Source of the DNA: Ferruginibacter paludis
GTDB lineage: Bacteria; Bacteroidota; Bacteroidia; Chitinophagales; Chitinophagaceae
NCBI RefSeq assembly: GCF_030409685.1
Contig: NZ_JAUFQJ010000001.1
Span: 310,001-374,000, forward strand
Reading direction: 5' to 3'
DNA: 64,000 bases
Each line of letters opens with the position of its first letter. Positions within the stretch are counted from its first letter, which is position 1. The position numbers and the translations under genes are program-made. This document shows, piece by piece, positions 57,514 to 64,000 of the stretch. The notes beneath the pieces are model-generated. The model was given only the letters and a program-made list of their open reading frames with translations. It was not told the origin of the DNA and did not search any database.

Positions 57514-57540
57514 TGTCCAGATTTTAAATGCTCAGTCGTC
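57514..57540 (+). promoter_or_regulatory. Candidate ECF42-type promoter
   Basis: TGTCCA (57514-57519), 17 bp, then CGTC (57537-57540), 30 bp before the yciI start. From memory, ECF42 sigma factors use a TGTCGA -35 and a CGWC -10; here the -35 has one mismatch. The downstream pair yciI and ECF42 is the usual target. Confidence 0.5.
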
Positions 57541-57570
57541 ATTCGCTTTTAACAATTAAAATTTTCAGCA

Positions 57571-57915
57571 ATGAAAGAATTCTTATTGATTTTCAGAATG
57601 CAGGTGGATGCGAATGCAGTGCCGCCATCGCCCGAACAAATGCAGGCATCAATGAAACAATGGCAGGACTGGTTGGGCGGACTTGCCGCACAAAATAAAT
57701 TGTCAGCAGCGGGTAACCGTTTAGGAATGGAAGGCAGCGTAGTAAAGCCCGCTGGTGTGGTAACGAATGGCCCTTATGTTGAAATAACAGAAGTCATAGG
57801 TGGTTACAGCATCATAAAAGCTGATACAATGGAAGAAGCTGCCGGACTGGCTAAAGGCTGTCCTATACTGTCGGTAAACGGTAATGTAGAAGTGAGACAA
57901 ATTATGACGATGTAA
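57571..57915 (+). CDS. YciI-like (DGPF-domain) protein
   Basis: 114 residues of the YciI/DGPF family: MKEFLLIFRM start, the segment SPEQMQASMKQWQDWLGGL, GPYVEITEVIGGYSIIKAD and CPILSVNGNVEVRQI. The ferredoxin-like fold is thought to act as a small enzyme or sensor. Genes of this type are nearly always found beside ECF42 sigma factors, as here, and are often the main target of that sigma. A hairpin terminator follows 9 bp after the stop. Confidence 0.93.
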   Translation: MKEFLLIFRMQVDANAVPPSPEQMQASMKQWQDWLGGLAAQNKLSAAGNRLGMEGSVVKPAGVVTNGPYVEITEVIGGYSIIKADTMEEAAGLAKGCPILSVNGNVEVRQIMTM

Positions 57916-57923
57916 CAAAATTA

Positions 57924-57955
57924 AAAATGCCTCTGCAGCATTGCGGAGGCATTTT
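57924..57955 (+). terminator. Hairpin between yciI and the ECF42 gene
   Basis: Stem AAAATGCCTCTGC / GCGGAGGCATTTT (13 bp, one T-G pair) with loop AGCATT and ending in a short T-run. It stops 4 bp before the ECF42 start codon, so it can act as a terminator or attenuator and also covers the ribosome-binding region. Confidence 0.8.
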
Positions 57956-57959
57956 ATTT

Positions 57960-59192
57960 ATGGAAGAAAATGAGCTGATACCACACTTATTCAGAACCGA
58001 GTACAGGAAGATAATCGCTGTGCTCTGTAAATTATTTGGCATTGAACACATCGAAATTGCCGAGGATATTACCAGTGATACGTTTTTGCGGGCATCGGAA
58101 TTATGGGGTATAAAAGGCATCCCTGAAAATCCGACGGCCTGGTTATATTCTGTTGCGAAAAATAAAACGAAGGATTACCTGAAGCATCATTCCCTCTTCT
58201 CTCAAAAAATAGCAAAGGACATTCAATACAATACAATCACGGCAGATGAAATAGAAATTGATCTTTCAGGTAAAAATATAAATGATAGTGAGCTGGCTAT
58301 GATGTTTGCCATTTGCGATCCCTGTATTAACGCTGAAGCACAGATAGGGCTTGCATTAAGCCTGCTCTGCGGGTTTGGAGCAGAAGAAATTGCAGATGCA
58401 TTTTTAACCAATAAAGAAGTGATTTATAAACGGCTTACCCGGGCTAAACAGAAGCTGAAAACACAATGTATTCAAATAGCCGGGCCTGGTGCAGACGACA
58501 TTAATAGCCGGCTGCCGCTGGTGCTCGTTACGTTGTATCTATTGTTTAATGAAGGCTATTATTCAGCTTCCCAAAATAGTGCGTTGCGAAAAGATTTTTG
58601 TGTGGAAGCCATGCGGCTTACTTTATTGCTTGCAGAAAATGATACAACTGCAAAACCTGAAGTACATGCGTTACTGGCTTTGATGTGTTTTCATGCGTCG
58701 AGGTTTGAAGCAAGGCTCAATCAAGAGGCAGAAATTATTTTGTACGAAGACCAGGATGAAACCCTCTGGAACCGGGAGCTGATTGACAGGGGCCGGTATT
58801 ATTTAAACCTGGCGTCAAGAGGGACAGATGTTACCAAATATCACCTGGAAGCAGCCATTGCCTGGTGGCATACCAATAAAGAAGATACGCATGAAAAATG
58901 GGAGGGCATCTTGCAACTCTATAACAAATTATTGCAAACAGCTTATTCTCCCATTGCCGCATTAAACAGAACCTATGCCCTTGCCAAAGCCAATGGAAAA
59001 GAACAGGCCATTGCTGAAGCAGAAAAACTGCAACTGAGCAGCAACCATCTCTATCATTCACTACTCGGAAACTTGTATACCGGCCTGGATAATAAAAGAG
59101 CAGTACAACATTATCAAACAGCCATCGGCCTAACCAAATCAAGAACAGTAAAGGCCGCTCTCACACAAACTATGAACCGGCTTATGTATTGA
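57960..59192 (+). CDS. ECF42-group RNA polymerase sigma factor
   Basis: 410 residues from MEENELIPHLFRTEYRK, the normal start of the group; an in-frame ATG 33 bp upstream lies inside the hairpin and is rejected. Sigma region 2 (IAEDITSDTFLRASELW, NPTAWLYSVAKNKTKDYL) and region 4 (GFGAEEIADAFLTNKEVIYKRLTRAKQKL) are followed by a long C-terminal part (about 190-410; RLPLVLVTLYLLFNEGYY, NRTYALAKANGKEQAIAEAE) with TPR-like helices. The C-terminal part replaces an anti-sigma factor as control element in this group. Its partner yciI lies directly upstream. Confidence 0.94.
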   Translation: MEENELIPHLFRTEYRKIIAVLCKLFGIEHIEIAEDITSDTFLRASELWGIKGIPENPTAWLYSVAKNKTKDYLKHHSLFSQKIAKDIQYNTITADEIEIDLSGKNINDSELAMMFAICDPCINAEAQIGLALSLLCGFGAEEIADAFLTNKEVIYKRLTRAKQKLKTQCIQIAGPGADDINSRLPLVLVTLYLLFNEGYYSASQNSALRKDFCVEAMRLTLLLAENDTTAKPEVHALLALMCFHASRFEARLNQEAEIILYEDQDETLWNRELIDRGRYYLNLASRGTDVTKYHLEAAIAWWHTNKEDTHEKWEGILQLYNKLLQTAYSPIAALNRTYALAKANGKEQAIAEAEKLQLSSNHLYHSLLGNLYTGLDNKRAVQHYQTAIGLTKSRTVKAALTQTMNRLMY

Positions 59193-59306
59193 AATCATTG
59201 GCTACTTTTCACCCGGTTAATTCATTTTATTAATTACAACTATCGCCCGGTTATTTTTAAATACATTCTTAAAAAATGTTGAGGTTTTAAATTGATAAAC
59301 TATTAA

Positions 59307-59314
59307 TAGATTTG
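59307..59314 (+). promoter_or_regulatory. Possible -7 element TAGATTTG
   Basis: An exact TAnnTTTG match 75 bp before the GH110 start. A TTTT 18 bp upstream is only a weak -33, so the call is tentative. Confidence 0.35.
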
Positions 59315-59389
59315 TTTGCAAGAACTGTAAAATAAAACAGCATAATAAATTTACACCAGACCGGTTGCGTAACTGCTCAAACCTTTAAA

Positions 59390-61234
59390 ATGAAACAAAA
59401 GATTGCACTCTGTTTACTAACATCACTCATTTTTTTTAATACACTCATTGCACAGGATACTGTTAGTGTTGCCGGATTTGGCTATAAACCCGACTCAAGA
59501 ATAAATGCAGTTCCTTTTGTACAAAAGGCAATTGCTGCCTGTAAAAAAAATGGCACTAAGGTATTGGTATTCCCCAAAGGCCGCTACGATTTTTGGCCCC
59601 AGTACGTTGCGGAAAAATTGTATTACGAATCCAACACAGATGTTATACCGTTTCGCCGTTGCCCTAATTTATTTGAAGGGGTGAACAATTTAATGGTGGA
59701 CTGCAGTGGCAGCGAATTTATATTTCACGACAGGATGCAGCCTTTTACCATTGACAACTGCAACAACATCACCATCCGCAATGTTAGCATTGACTGGGAT
59801 ATTCCATTGACTGCCCAGGCACAAATTATGGTGGTAACAAATGAATACATAGATATTGCCATCAATGCAACTGAATCTCCTTTTATAATTGAAAAGGGTA
59901 AACTGGTATTTGTTGGAGAAGGCTGGAAAAGCGAATGGTGGGGCGTAATGGAATTTGATAAAGTAACAAAACTGGTAGCGCCCGGCACAGGCGACGAAGG
60001 CTGTCTTGGCGGAGGCTATGATGGTTACACAGCCGCTATTCTACATGATGGATTGGTAAGGCTTAACTATAATTTTAAACGTAAGCCTGCAGTTGGAAAC
60101 TACTTGGTGTTAAGACACAGCGCCCGCGATCATGCCGGTACATTTATTACCGGTAGTAAAAATGTGACCATTGAAAACATGAACATGTATCACAATGCCG
60201 GGCTCGGAATTTTAAGCCAGTATTCAGAAAACCTGACTTTTAGAAAAGTAAGCGTTGTACCCAATCCTGCTAAAGACCGCATACTGAGCGGTCATGATGA
60301 CGGGTTGCATTTTTCCAACTGCAAGGGACAAATTACGGTAGACAGTTGCCGGTTCGCAGCCCTGATGGATGACCCGGTTAATGTACATGGTACAAGCGTA
60401 CAGATCATTGAAAAACTGGGGGATAAAAAATTGTTGTGCAAACTGATGCATGAACAAAGCATCGGTTTTACCTGGGCAAACGCAGGGGAGAAGGTTGGCT
60501 TTATTGAAAACGAAGCCATGAATACTTTTGCGACGGGCATCGTAGAATCATGGAAAGCAAGAGACTCCGTGCTTTTTGAAATTAGTTTTAAAGAGGCTTT
60601 ACCAGCGGCGCTTGCAGCGGGAGATGCGTTGGAGAATTTGACCTGGGTGCCCGACGTGCTGATAAAAAATAGTTTCTTCGGCAGTAACCGTGCCCGCGGT
60701 ATTTTAATGTCTACTCCGGGTAAAGTGGTGATTGAAAATAATGTGTTTGAATCCAGTGGTTCGGCCATCTTAATTCCCGGAGACGCCAATGGCTGGTTTG
60801 AAAGTGGTGCTGTAAAAGATGTGACTATCCGTAATAATACTTTTAATGATCCCTGTCTGACTTCGATGTACCAGTTTTTCGAAGGCATCATCAGTATTGA
60901 TCCTGAAATACCGAAGATGGATATTGCCAAGCCATTTCACCGCAACATACGGATAGAAGGGAATACTTTTAACCCGTTTGATTATCCTGTACTGTATGCC
61001 AAATCAACCGAAGGTTTGTATTTCAATAACAACATTATCCGTCGCTCCAACAGGTTTACGCCATTTCACAAACGGCAGTTTATGATTACGCTGGAAGCCT
61101 GTAAAAAAATAGAAATTGCCGGCAACAAACTGGAAGGAGATGTGTTGGGGAAAAATATACGGTTGGTGGGCACGCCGGTTTCATCAGTTAAACTGGGGGA
61201 AAAGCAGGGTATTGTTATTGCTGGTAAACAGTGA
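59390..61234 (+). CDS. GH110 alpha-1,3-galactosidase (secreted)
   Basis: 614 residues, the usual length of GH110. The signal peptide ends near TLIAQ. A right-handed parallel beta-helix follows (VDCSGSEFIFHD, NITIRNVSIDWDIPL, NVTIENMNMYHNAG, VVIENNVFESSG). The family signature is visible as HDDGLHFSN (302-310) and LMDDPVNVHGT (326-336). The Asp pairs 303/304 and 327/328 are 24 residues apart, matching the spacing I recall for the catalytic Asp residues of a studied GH110 enzyme. It inverts and releases terminal alpha-1,3-linked galactose. No SusC/SusD pair is near, so it is not part of a classical PUL here. Confidence 0.88.
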   Translation: MKQKIALCLLTSLIFFNTLIAQDTVSVAGFGYKPDSRINAVPFVQKAIAACKKNGTKVLVFPKGRYDFWPQYVAEKLYYESNTDVIPFRRCPNLFEGVNNLMVDCSGSEFIFHDRMQPFTIDNCNNITIRNVSIDWDIPLTAQAQIMVVTNEYIDIAINATESPFIIEKGKLVFVGEGWKSEWWGVMEFDKVTKLVAPGTGDEGCLGGGYDGYTAAILHDGLVRLNYNFKRKPAVGNYLVLRHSARDHAGTFITGSKNVTIENMNMYHNAGLGILSQYSENLTFRKVSVVPNPAKDRILSGHDDGLHFSNCKGQITVDSCRFAALMDDPVNVHGTSVQIIEKLGDKKLLCKLMHEQSIGFTWANAGEKVGFIENEAMNTFATGIVESWKARDSVLFEISFKEALPAALAAGDALENLTWVPDVLIKNSFFGSNRARGILMSTPGKVVIENNVFESSGSAILIPGDANGWFESGAVKDVTIRNNTFNDPCLTSMYQFFEGIISIDPEIPKMDIAKPFHRNIRIEGNTFNPFDYPVLYAKSTEGLYFNNNIIRRSNRFTPFHKRQFMITLEACKKIEIAGNKLEGDVLGKNIRLVGTPVSSVKLGEKQGIVIAGKQ

Positions 61235-61558
61235 GGTTATTTACAGCCCGGCATTCATCTGGCTATTATTTTTTACAAATATTTTGGCTGCTTCAACACA
61301 TTTAATTCCGGCAAAAAATTTTACTTTCACATTGAATTTGATCACTGGTTATTCATCGCCATTTGATAGTTGCATAACATAAAACGATTGGTTTATGCTA
61401 CCCAAAATAATTTTTGCTGCACCGTTAAAAACCTGGAAACGAAGGCCAATATAATAACGTGAAAACTTTCTCCGGCCGTTGTTACACCCCCCTTCCTTTA
61501 TTATTCGTATAACTAAATCTATTGCGGCCGTTCCTGCCTTTTACATTATTATTATTGA
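61235..61558. other. Intergenic region, nothing recognised
   Basis: 324 bp between GH110 and phenylalanine hydroxylase. No gene, terminator or complete promoter is recognised. Confidence 0.5.
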
Positions 61559-62308
61559 ATGCTTAAATCGTTTTGTATGATTTCGCAACGCTATGAATTA
61601 TATACTCCTGTTGAGCAACATACCTGGATGTTGTTATTCGAAAGACAATTGAAAGCGGTTGAACAATTTGCCTACCGTAACTTTTTAACCGGTATTCAGC
61701 AACTCAATTTTACCGCGTTGGCCATTCCTGATTTTGATGACGTAAATGAACGGCTTCGTAACATTACCGGATGGAGCATATTTGCCGTACCGGGATTGAT
61801 TGACAATGATTATTTTTTTGAAAAAATCCACCAGCGACAATTCGCCGCAACCACCTGGATACGCAAACCCGAAAACCTGGATTACCTGGAAGAGCCGGAT
61901 ATGTTTCATGATGTATTCGGGCATGTGCCTATGCTGACCGACCAATACATCTGCGATTATTTGTTTGGCTTATCTGCCATTGCGAAAAAGTACATGACAA
62001 ATGAAGAAGTAATTGAAGCTATTGCCAGGTTGTACTGGTATACCATCGAGTTTGGTTTGGTAAAGGAAAATGATCAATTGAAAATTTATGGCGCCGGCAT
62101 TTTAAGCTCCATCGGTGAAACCAGTTATGCATTGTCTGACACGCCTGCAAGAGTTCCTTTCGATGTAATGCAAATAATTGACACGCCTTACATCAAAGAC
62201 AGTTTTCAAAAACAATATTTTGTGCTGGATGATATGCAGCAACTAAAGGAATGTTTGCCGCAACTGTCAATGCACTTTCAGCAAGCTTATGGCAATGGTG
62301 CTGTTTAA
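61559..62308 (+). CDS. phhA: Phenylalanine 4-monooxygenase
   Basis: 249 residues, the size of the monomeric bacterial enzyme with catalytic domain only. It converts phenylalanine to tyrosine with tetrahydropterin, O2 and Fe(II). The iron ligands are visible: His117 and His122 in PDMFHDVFGHVPML and Glu164 in YWYTIEFGLV. The pterin/substrate regions FAATTWIRKPENLDYLEEP and GAGILSSIGETSYALSD fit as well. A Met at residue 7 (MISQRYELY) is an alternative start. It ends convergent with the SDR gene. Confidence 0.95.
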   Translation: MLKSFCMISQRYELYTPVEQHTWMLLFERQLKAVEQFAYRNFLTGIQQLNFTALAIPDFDDVNERLRNITGWSIFAVPGLIDNDYFFEKIHQRQFAATTWIRKPENLDYLEEPDMFHDVFGHVPMLTDQYICDYLFGLSAIAKKYMTNEEVIEAIARLYWYTIEFGLVKENDQLKIYGAGILSSIGETSYALSDTPARVPFDVMQIIDTPYIKDSFQKQYFVLDDMQQLKECLPQLSMHFQQAYGNGAV

Positions 62309-62342
62309 AAAATGTAGATAACCATGTTAAATTATCCACTAC

Positions 62343-62380
62343 AAAAAAATCGTTATCTCCTCGCATTGCGGGAAGATAAC
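62343..62380 (-). terminator. Rho-independent terminator of the SDR gene
   Basis: On the minus strand the stem GTTATCTTCCCGC / GCGAGGAGATAAC with a small bulge is followed by a T7 run (the A7 at 62343-62349 on the plus strand), 18 bp after the SDR stop. Confidence 0.8.
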
Positions 62381-62397
62381 AATGTATAAAAGTGTTA

Positions 62398-63111
62398 TTA
62401 TTTTCCGGGAGAAGATGGTCTTACTTCAATCTTGCTGGGCAGCGTTCTTGGATTCATGTGTAACAGATCTGCTACCATCTGGCCAATATCTTCCGGCTGT
62501 ATTTTCCAGGCGTCTGCTTCGCTGGGTGTATGATCATTAAAATGCGTAGCAACTGAGCCGGGCATAATGGTGGATACTTTAATACCGTATTGCCTCAGGT
62601 CGAGCATAATGGCTTGGGTAAAACCTACCAGTCCAAATTTGCTGGCGTTGTAGCCGGAAGCAGTTGCGAAGAAATTGGTACCCGCCAGGCTCGCAATGGT
62701 AATGATGTACCCTTTGGATTGTTTCAGCGGCTCAATGCAAGCTTTAACGCTGTTGAATACGCCGGTTAAATTGGTGTCTATCATTTCGTGCCATTGTGCT
62801 TCCGAAAGGCTTTCGATGGATGCAAAATGCCCCACGCCGGCATTGGCTACCAGCACATCCAGCTTACCGAAATGATCAGTCACCTCTTTTACAGCCTTAG
62901 TTTCAGAAGCCAGTGTGCTGACTTCTGATTGCAATGCGAGTACTCTTGAAGGATCACTGCTGAGCGACGCTGCTGCCTTTTTTGCTGCTTCCAGGCTGCG
63001 GCTGGTAATGGCAACCCGCATGCCGTTATCAATTAAAATTTTTGCTATGCCATAGCCAATACCCTTGCTGCCGCCGGTAATGTAGGCTACCTTATCTTTT
63101 AAATCATTCAT
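62398..63111 (-). CDS. Short-chain dehydrogenase/reductase (classical SDR)
   Basis: 237 residues. Cofactor motif TGGSKGIGYGIAKIL (GxxxGxG), NAG segment LVANAGVGHFAS, catalytic Ser in TIASLAG and YNASKFG (YxxxK), and PGSVATHF after it. It should reduce or oxidise a small carbonyl or alcohol with NAD(P). The Arg-rich loop after the second strand (TSRSLEAAKKAA) suggests NADP. The substrate is unknown. It is transcribed alone. Confidence 0.93.
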   Translation of the reverse strand: MNDLKDKVAYITGGSKGIGYGIAKILIDNGMRVAITSRSLEAAKKAAASLSSDPSRVLALQSEVSTLASETKAVKEVTDHFGKLDVLVANAGVGHFASIESLSEAQWHEMIDTNLTGVFNSVKACIEPLKQSKGYIITIASLAGTNFFATASGYNASKFGLVGFTQAIMLDLRQYGIKVSTIMPGSVATHFNDHTPSEADAWKIQPEDIGQMVADLLHMNPRTLPSKIEVRPSSPGK

Positions 63112-63329
63112 GTTGTTGTTTATTTTATTGTACTCAATTTTTGTGCCTGCAAGGTAAAATAATCGGGATAGCTAACAAGGAAATTGTTTGTTGGTAGTGG
63201 AAATCGCCTGCCATGTTGCGGTGTGCAAATTCAGCCATAAAGCCGGAAGGCGAATAGCAAATATGAAACGGGCATTTAAGGCACGTTCAATTTGAAAAAT
63301 AAGGTAACTTTATTTGCCAATAGATAAAT

Positions 63330-63518
63330 ATGTCGAAAGAAGAAATTAAATCTGAAGTCAGCAAAGTTTTAGACCGCTTTCCCGATAAAGCCCTTGAAGA
63401 ACTATTGACCTGGCTAAAGGAAATAGATGCAAAACGGGAATCAATTACGCCATTTACATCTTCGCTAGATAAAATTTTAGAAGAAGATAAAGAACTGCTA
63501 ACAAGGCTTGCCCAATGA
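63330..63518 (+). CDS. Antitoxin-like small protein upstream of doc pseudogene
   Basis: 62 residues, helical and acidic (EEIKSEVSKVLDRFPDKA, LEELLTWLKEID, DKILEEDKELLTRLAQ). Its stop codon overlaps the toxin start by ATGA, the usual layout of toxin-antitoxin pairs. Sequence is like the short antitoxins found with Doc toxins in Bacteroidota. It looks intact although the toxin is broken. Confidence 0.7.
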   Translation: MSKEEIKSEVSKVLDRFPDKALEELLTWLKEIDAKRESITPFTSSLDKILEEDKELLTRLAQ

Positions 63519-63885
63519 TTTCCGTGCAAGAAACTGAAGCAATTCATACCATACTCATTGAACAGTTTGGAGGTTGAAATGGAATCCGCGATTTATCAGG
63601 ATTAGAGTCAGTATTAGCCAGGCCGTTTTGAACTTTTGCAGGCACTGATCTGTATCCAACGCCCATACACAAAGCCGCAGCGTTAATTGAAAGTTTACAG
63701 ATTAACCATCCCTTTATCGATAGAAATAAGCGAACAGGTTATGTAATGATGCGGATGTTGCTTATTAAAACGGATTGGACATTGATGCATCGCAAGTTGA
63801 GAAATATATTTTCGTAGTCAACATCGCATCCGGCCTCACAAAAACAGAAGAGATTACCGATTGGCTTACAACACATGTCAAATAA
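63515..63885 (+). pseudogene. Decayed Doc-type (Fic-fold) toxin
   Basis: Translation gives MISVQETEAIHTILIEQFGG, then an in-frame TGA (63575-63577), NGIRDLSGLESVLARPF, a second TGA (63629-63631), then TFAGTDLYPTPIHKAAALIE and the Fic motif HPFIDRNKRTG. A frameshift after LLIKTD moves the rest (GLDIDASQVEKYIFVVNIAS) to another frame, ending at 63885. All conserved blocks are recognisable, so decay is recent. Doc toxins phosphorylate EF-Tu; this copy should be inactive. Confidence 0.88.
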
Positions 63886-63938
63886 AAAGGCTGCCAGTCT
63901 TTTAAAGTAATTTCACTTCAACGACCGGCAGCCTTTTA
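63885..63938 (+). terminator. Terminator hairpin, likely bidirectional
   Basis: Stem AAAAGGCTGCC (63885-63895) / GGCAGCCTTTT (63927-63937), extended by three inner pairs after one mismatch, with A- and T-runs at the two ends. It separates the doc remnant from the convergent partial gene. Confidence 0.75.
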
Positions 63939-63948
63939 AAAAATCTTT

Positions 63949-64000
63949 CTATTTCTTCCAGATAACGCCCAAGCCTGCATCCCAGAACATTTTATTTACC
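63949..64000 (-). CDS. C-terminal end of a gene cut by the window
   Basis: On the minus strand a frame ends KMFWDAGLGVIWKK then TAG at 63949, and runs off the right edge. The aromatic, Gly-rich end would suit an outer-membrane barrel, but 16 residues are too few to tell. The terminator hairpin just beyond supports a real gene end. Confidence 0.4.
   Translation of the reverse strand, partial: VNKMFWDAGLGVIWKK

Noticed and set aside
63515..63885. Recoding of the two TGA codons in the doc gene
   Set aside because: A frameshift further on and the absence of any selenocysteine-type signal make simple decay the better reading.

Overview
The window looks like chromosomal DNA of a member of the Bacteroidota, most probably a Chitinophagaceae-type soil or water bacterium. 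The reasons are type IX secretion (T9SS) C-terminal sorting domains, FISUMP/DUF1566 surface proteins, Bacteroidota-type promoters (TTTG, about 19-21 bp, TAnnTTTG), scarce Shine-Dalgarno sequences and the gene families present. No rRNA, tRNA, CRISPR array or intact insertion sequence was recognised.

Layout. 0-1.7 kb: the end of a secreted protein, a terminator and a soluble PAS histidine kinase. 1.9-4.6 kb and 7.6-10.1 kb: two related minus-strand clusters, each led by a small ArsR regulator and carrying SRPBCC, VOC, DoxX, YdeI-like and DUF genes; each ArsR gene has a promoter overlapped by two 18-bp operators. A secreted M14 carboxypeptidase lies between them. 10.3-12.1 kb: an AraC regulator with an NmrA-type reductase. 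12.2-12.6 kb: intergenic palindromic repeats. 12.7-17.3 kb: an FAD oxidoreductase, an LMF1-like membrane protein and a type II glutamine synthetase preceded by a possible leader peptide. 17.7-20.1 kb: a large secreted glycosidase-like protein.

20.6-30.4 kb is a signalling block: a lone receiver, a REC-kinase, a 2144-residue hybrid kinase with eleven 92-residue HAMP-pair repeats, and a REC-PAS-kinase. None has a DNA-binding output. 31.9-37.2 kb is a sugar-oxidation operon (TIM-barrel isomerase, cytochrome c/HEAT lipoprotein, Gfo/Idh/MocA oxidoreductase) behind a promoter overlapped by an inverted repeat. 37.6-39.4 kb holds a membrane protein and a lipoprotein whose 3' end carries an A_AAA_AAG slippery heptamer with a second reading frame behind it.

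39.9-46.9 kb resembles a stress or dormancy island: small coiled-coil protein, PNPOx-like flavoprotein, FtsH, Hsp20, GT35-like phosphorylase lacking the PLP lysine, P-loop kinase and APH-like kinase. 47.3-57.4 kb encodes surface proteins: four paralogues sharing one N-terminal module but carrying different C-terminal heads, then a HYR/T9SS protein and a 1358-residue T9SS protein with 191-residue repeats. 57.5-59.2 kb is a YciI-ECF42 sigma pair with a candidate autoregulated promoter. The end holds a GH110 alpha-1,3-galactosidase, phenylalanine hydroxylase, an SDR enzyme and a decayed Doc-type toxin-antitoxin locus.

The best candidates for something new are the poly-HAMP signalling block, the paired ArsR operators with diverged half-sites, the possible frameshift gene, and the stress island with its unusual GT35 enzyme. 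Family calls come from reading the sequence and from memory; no database search was run.
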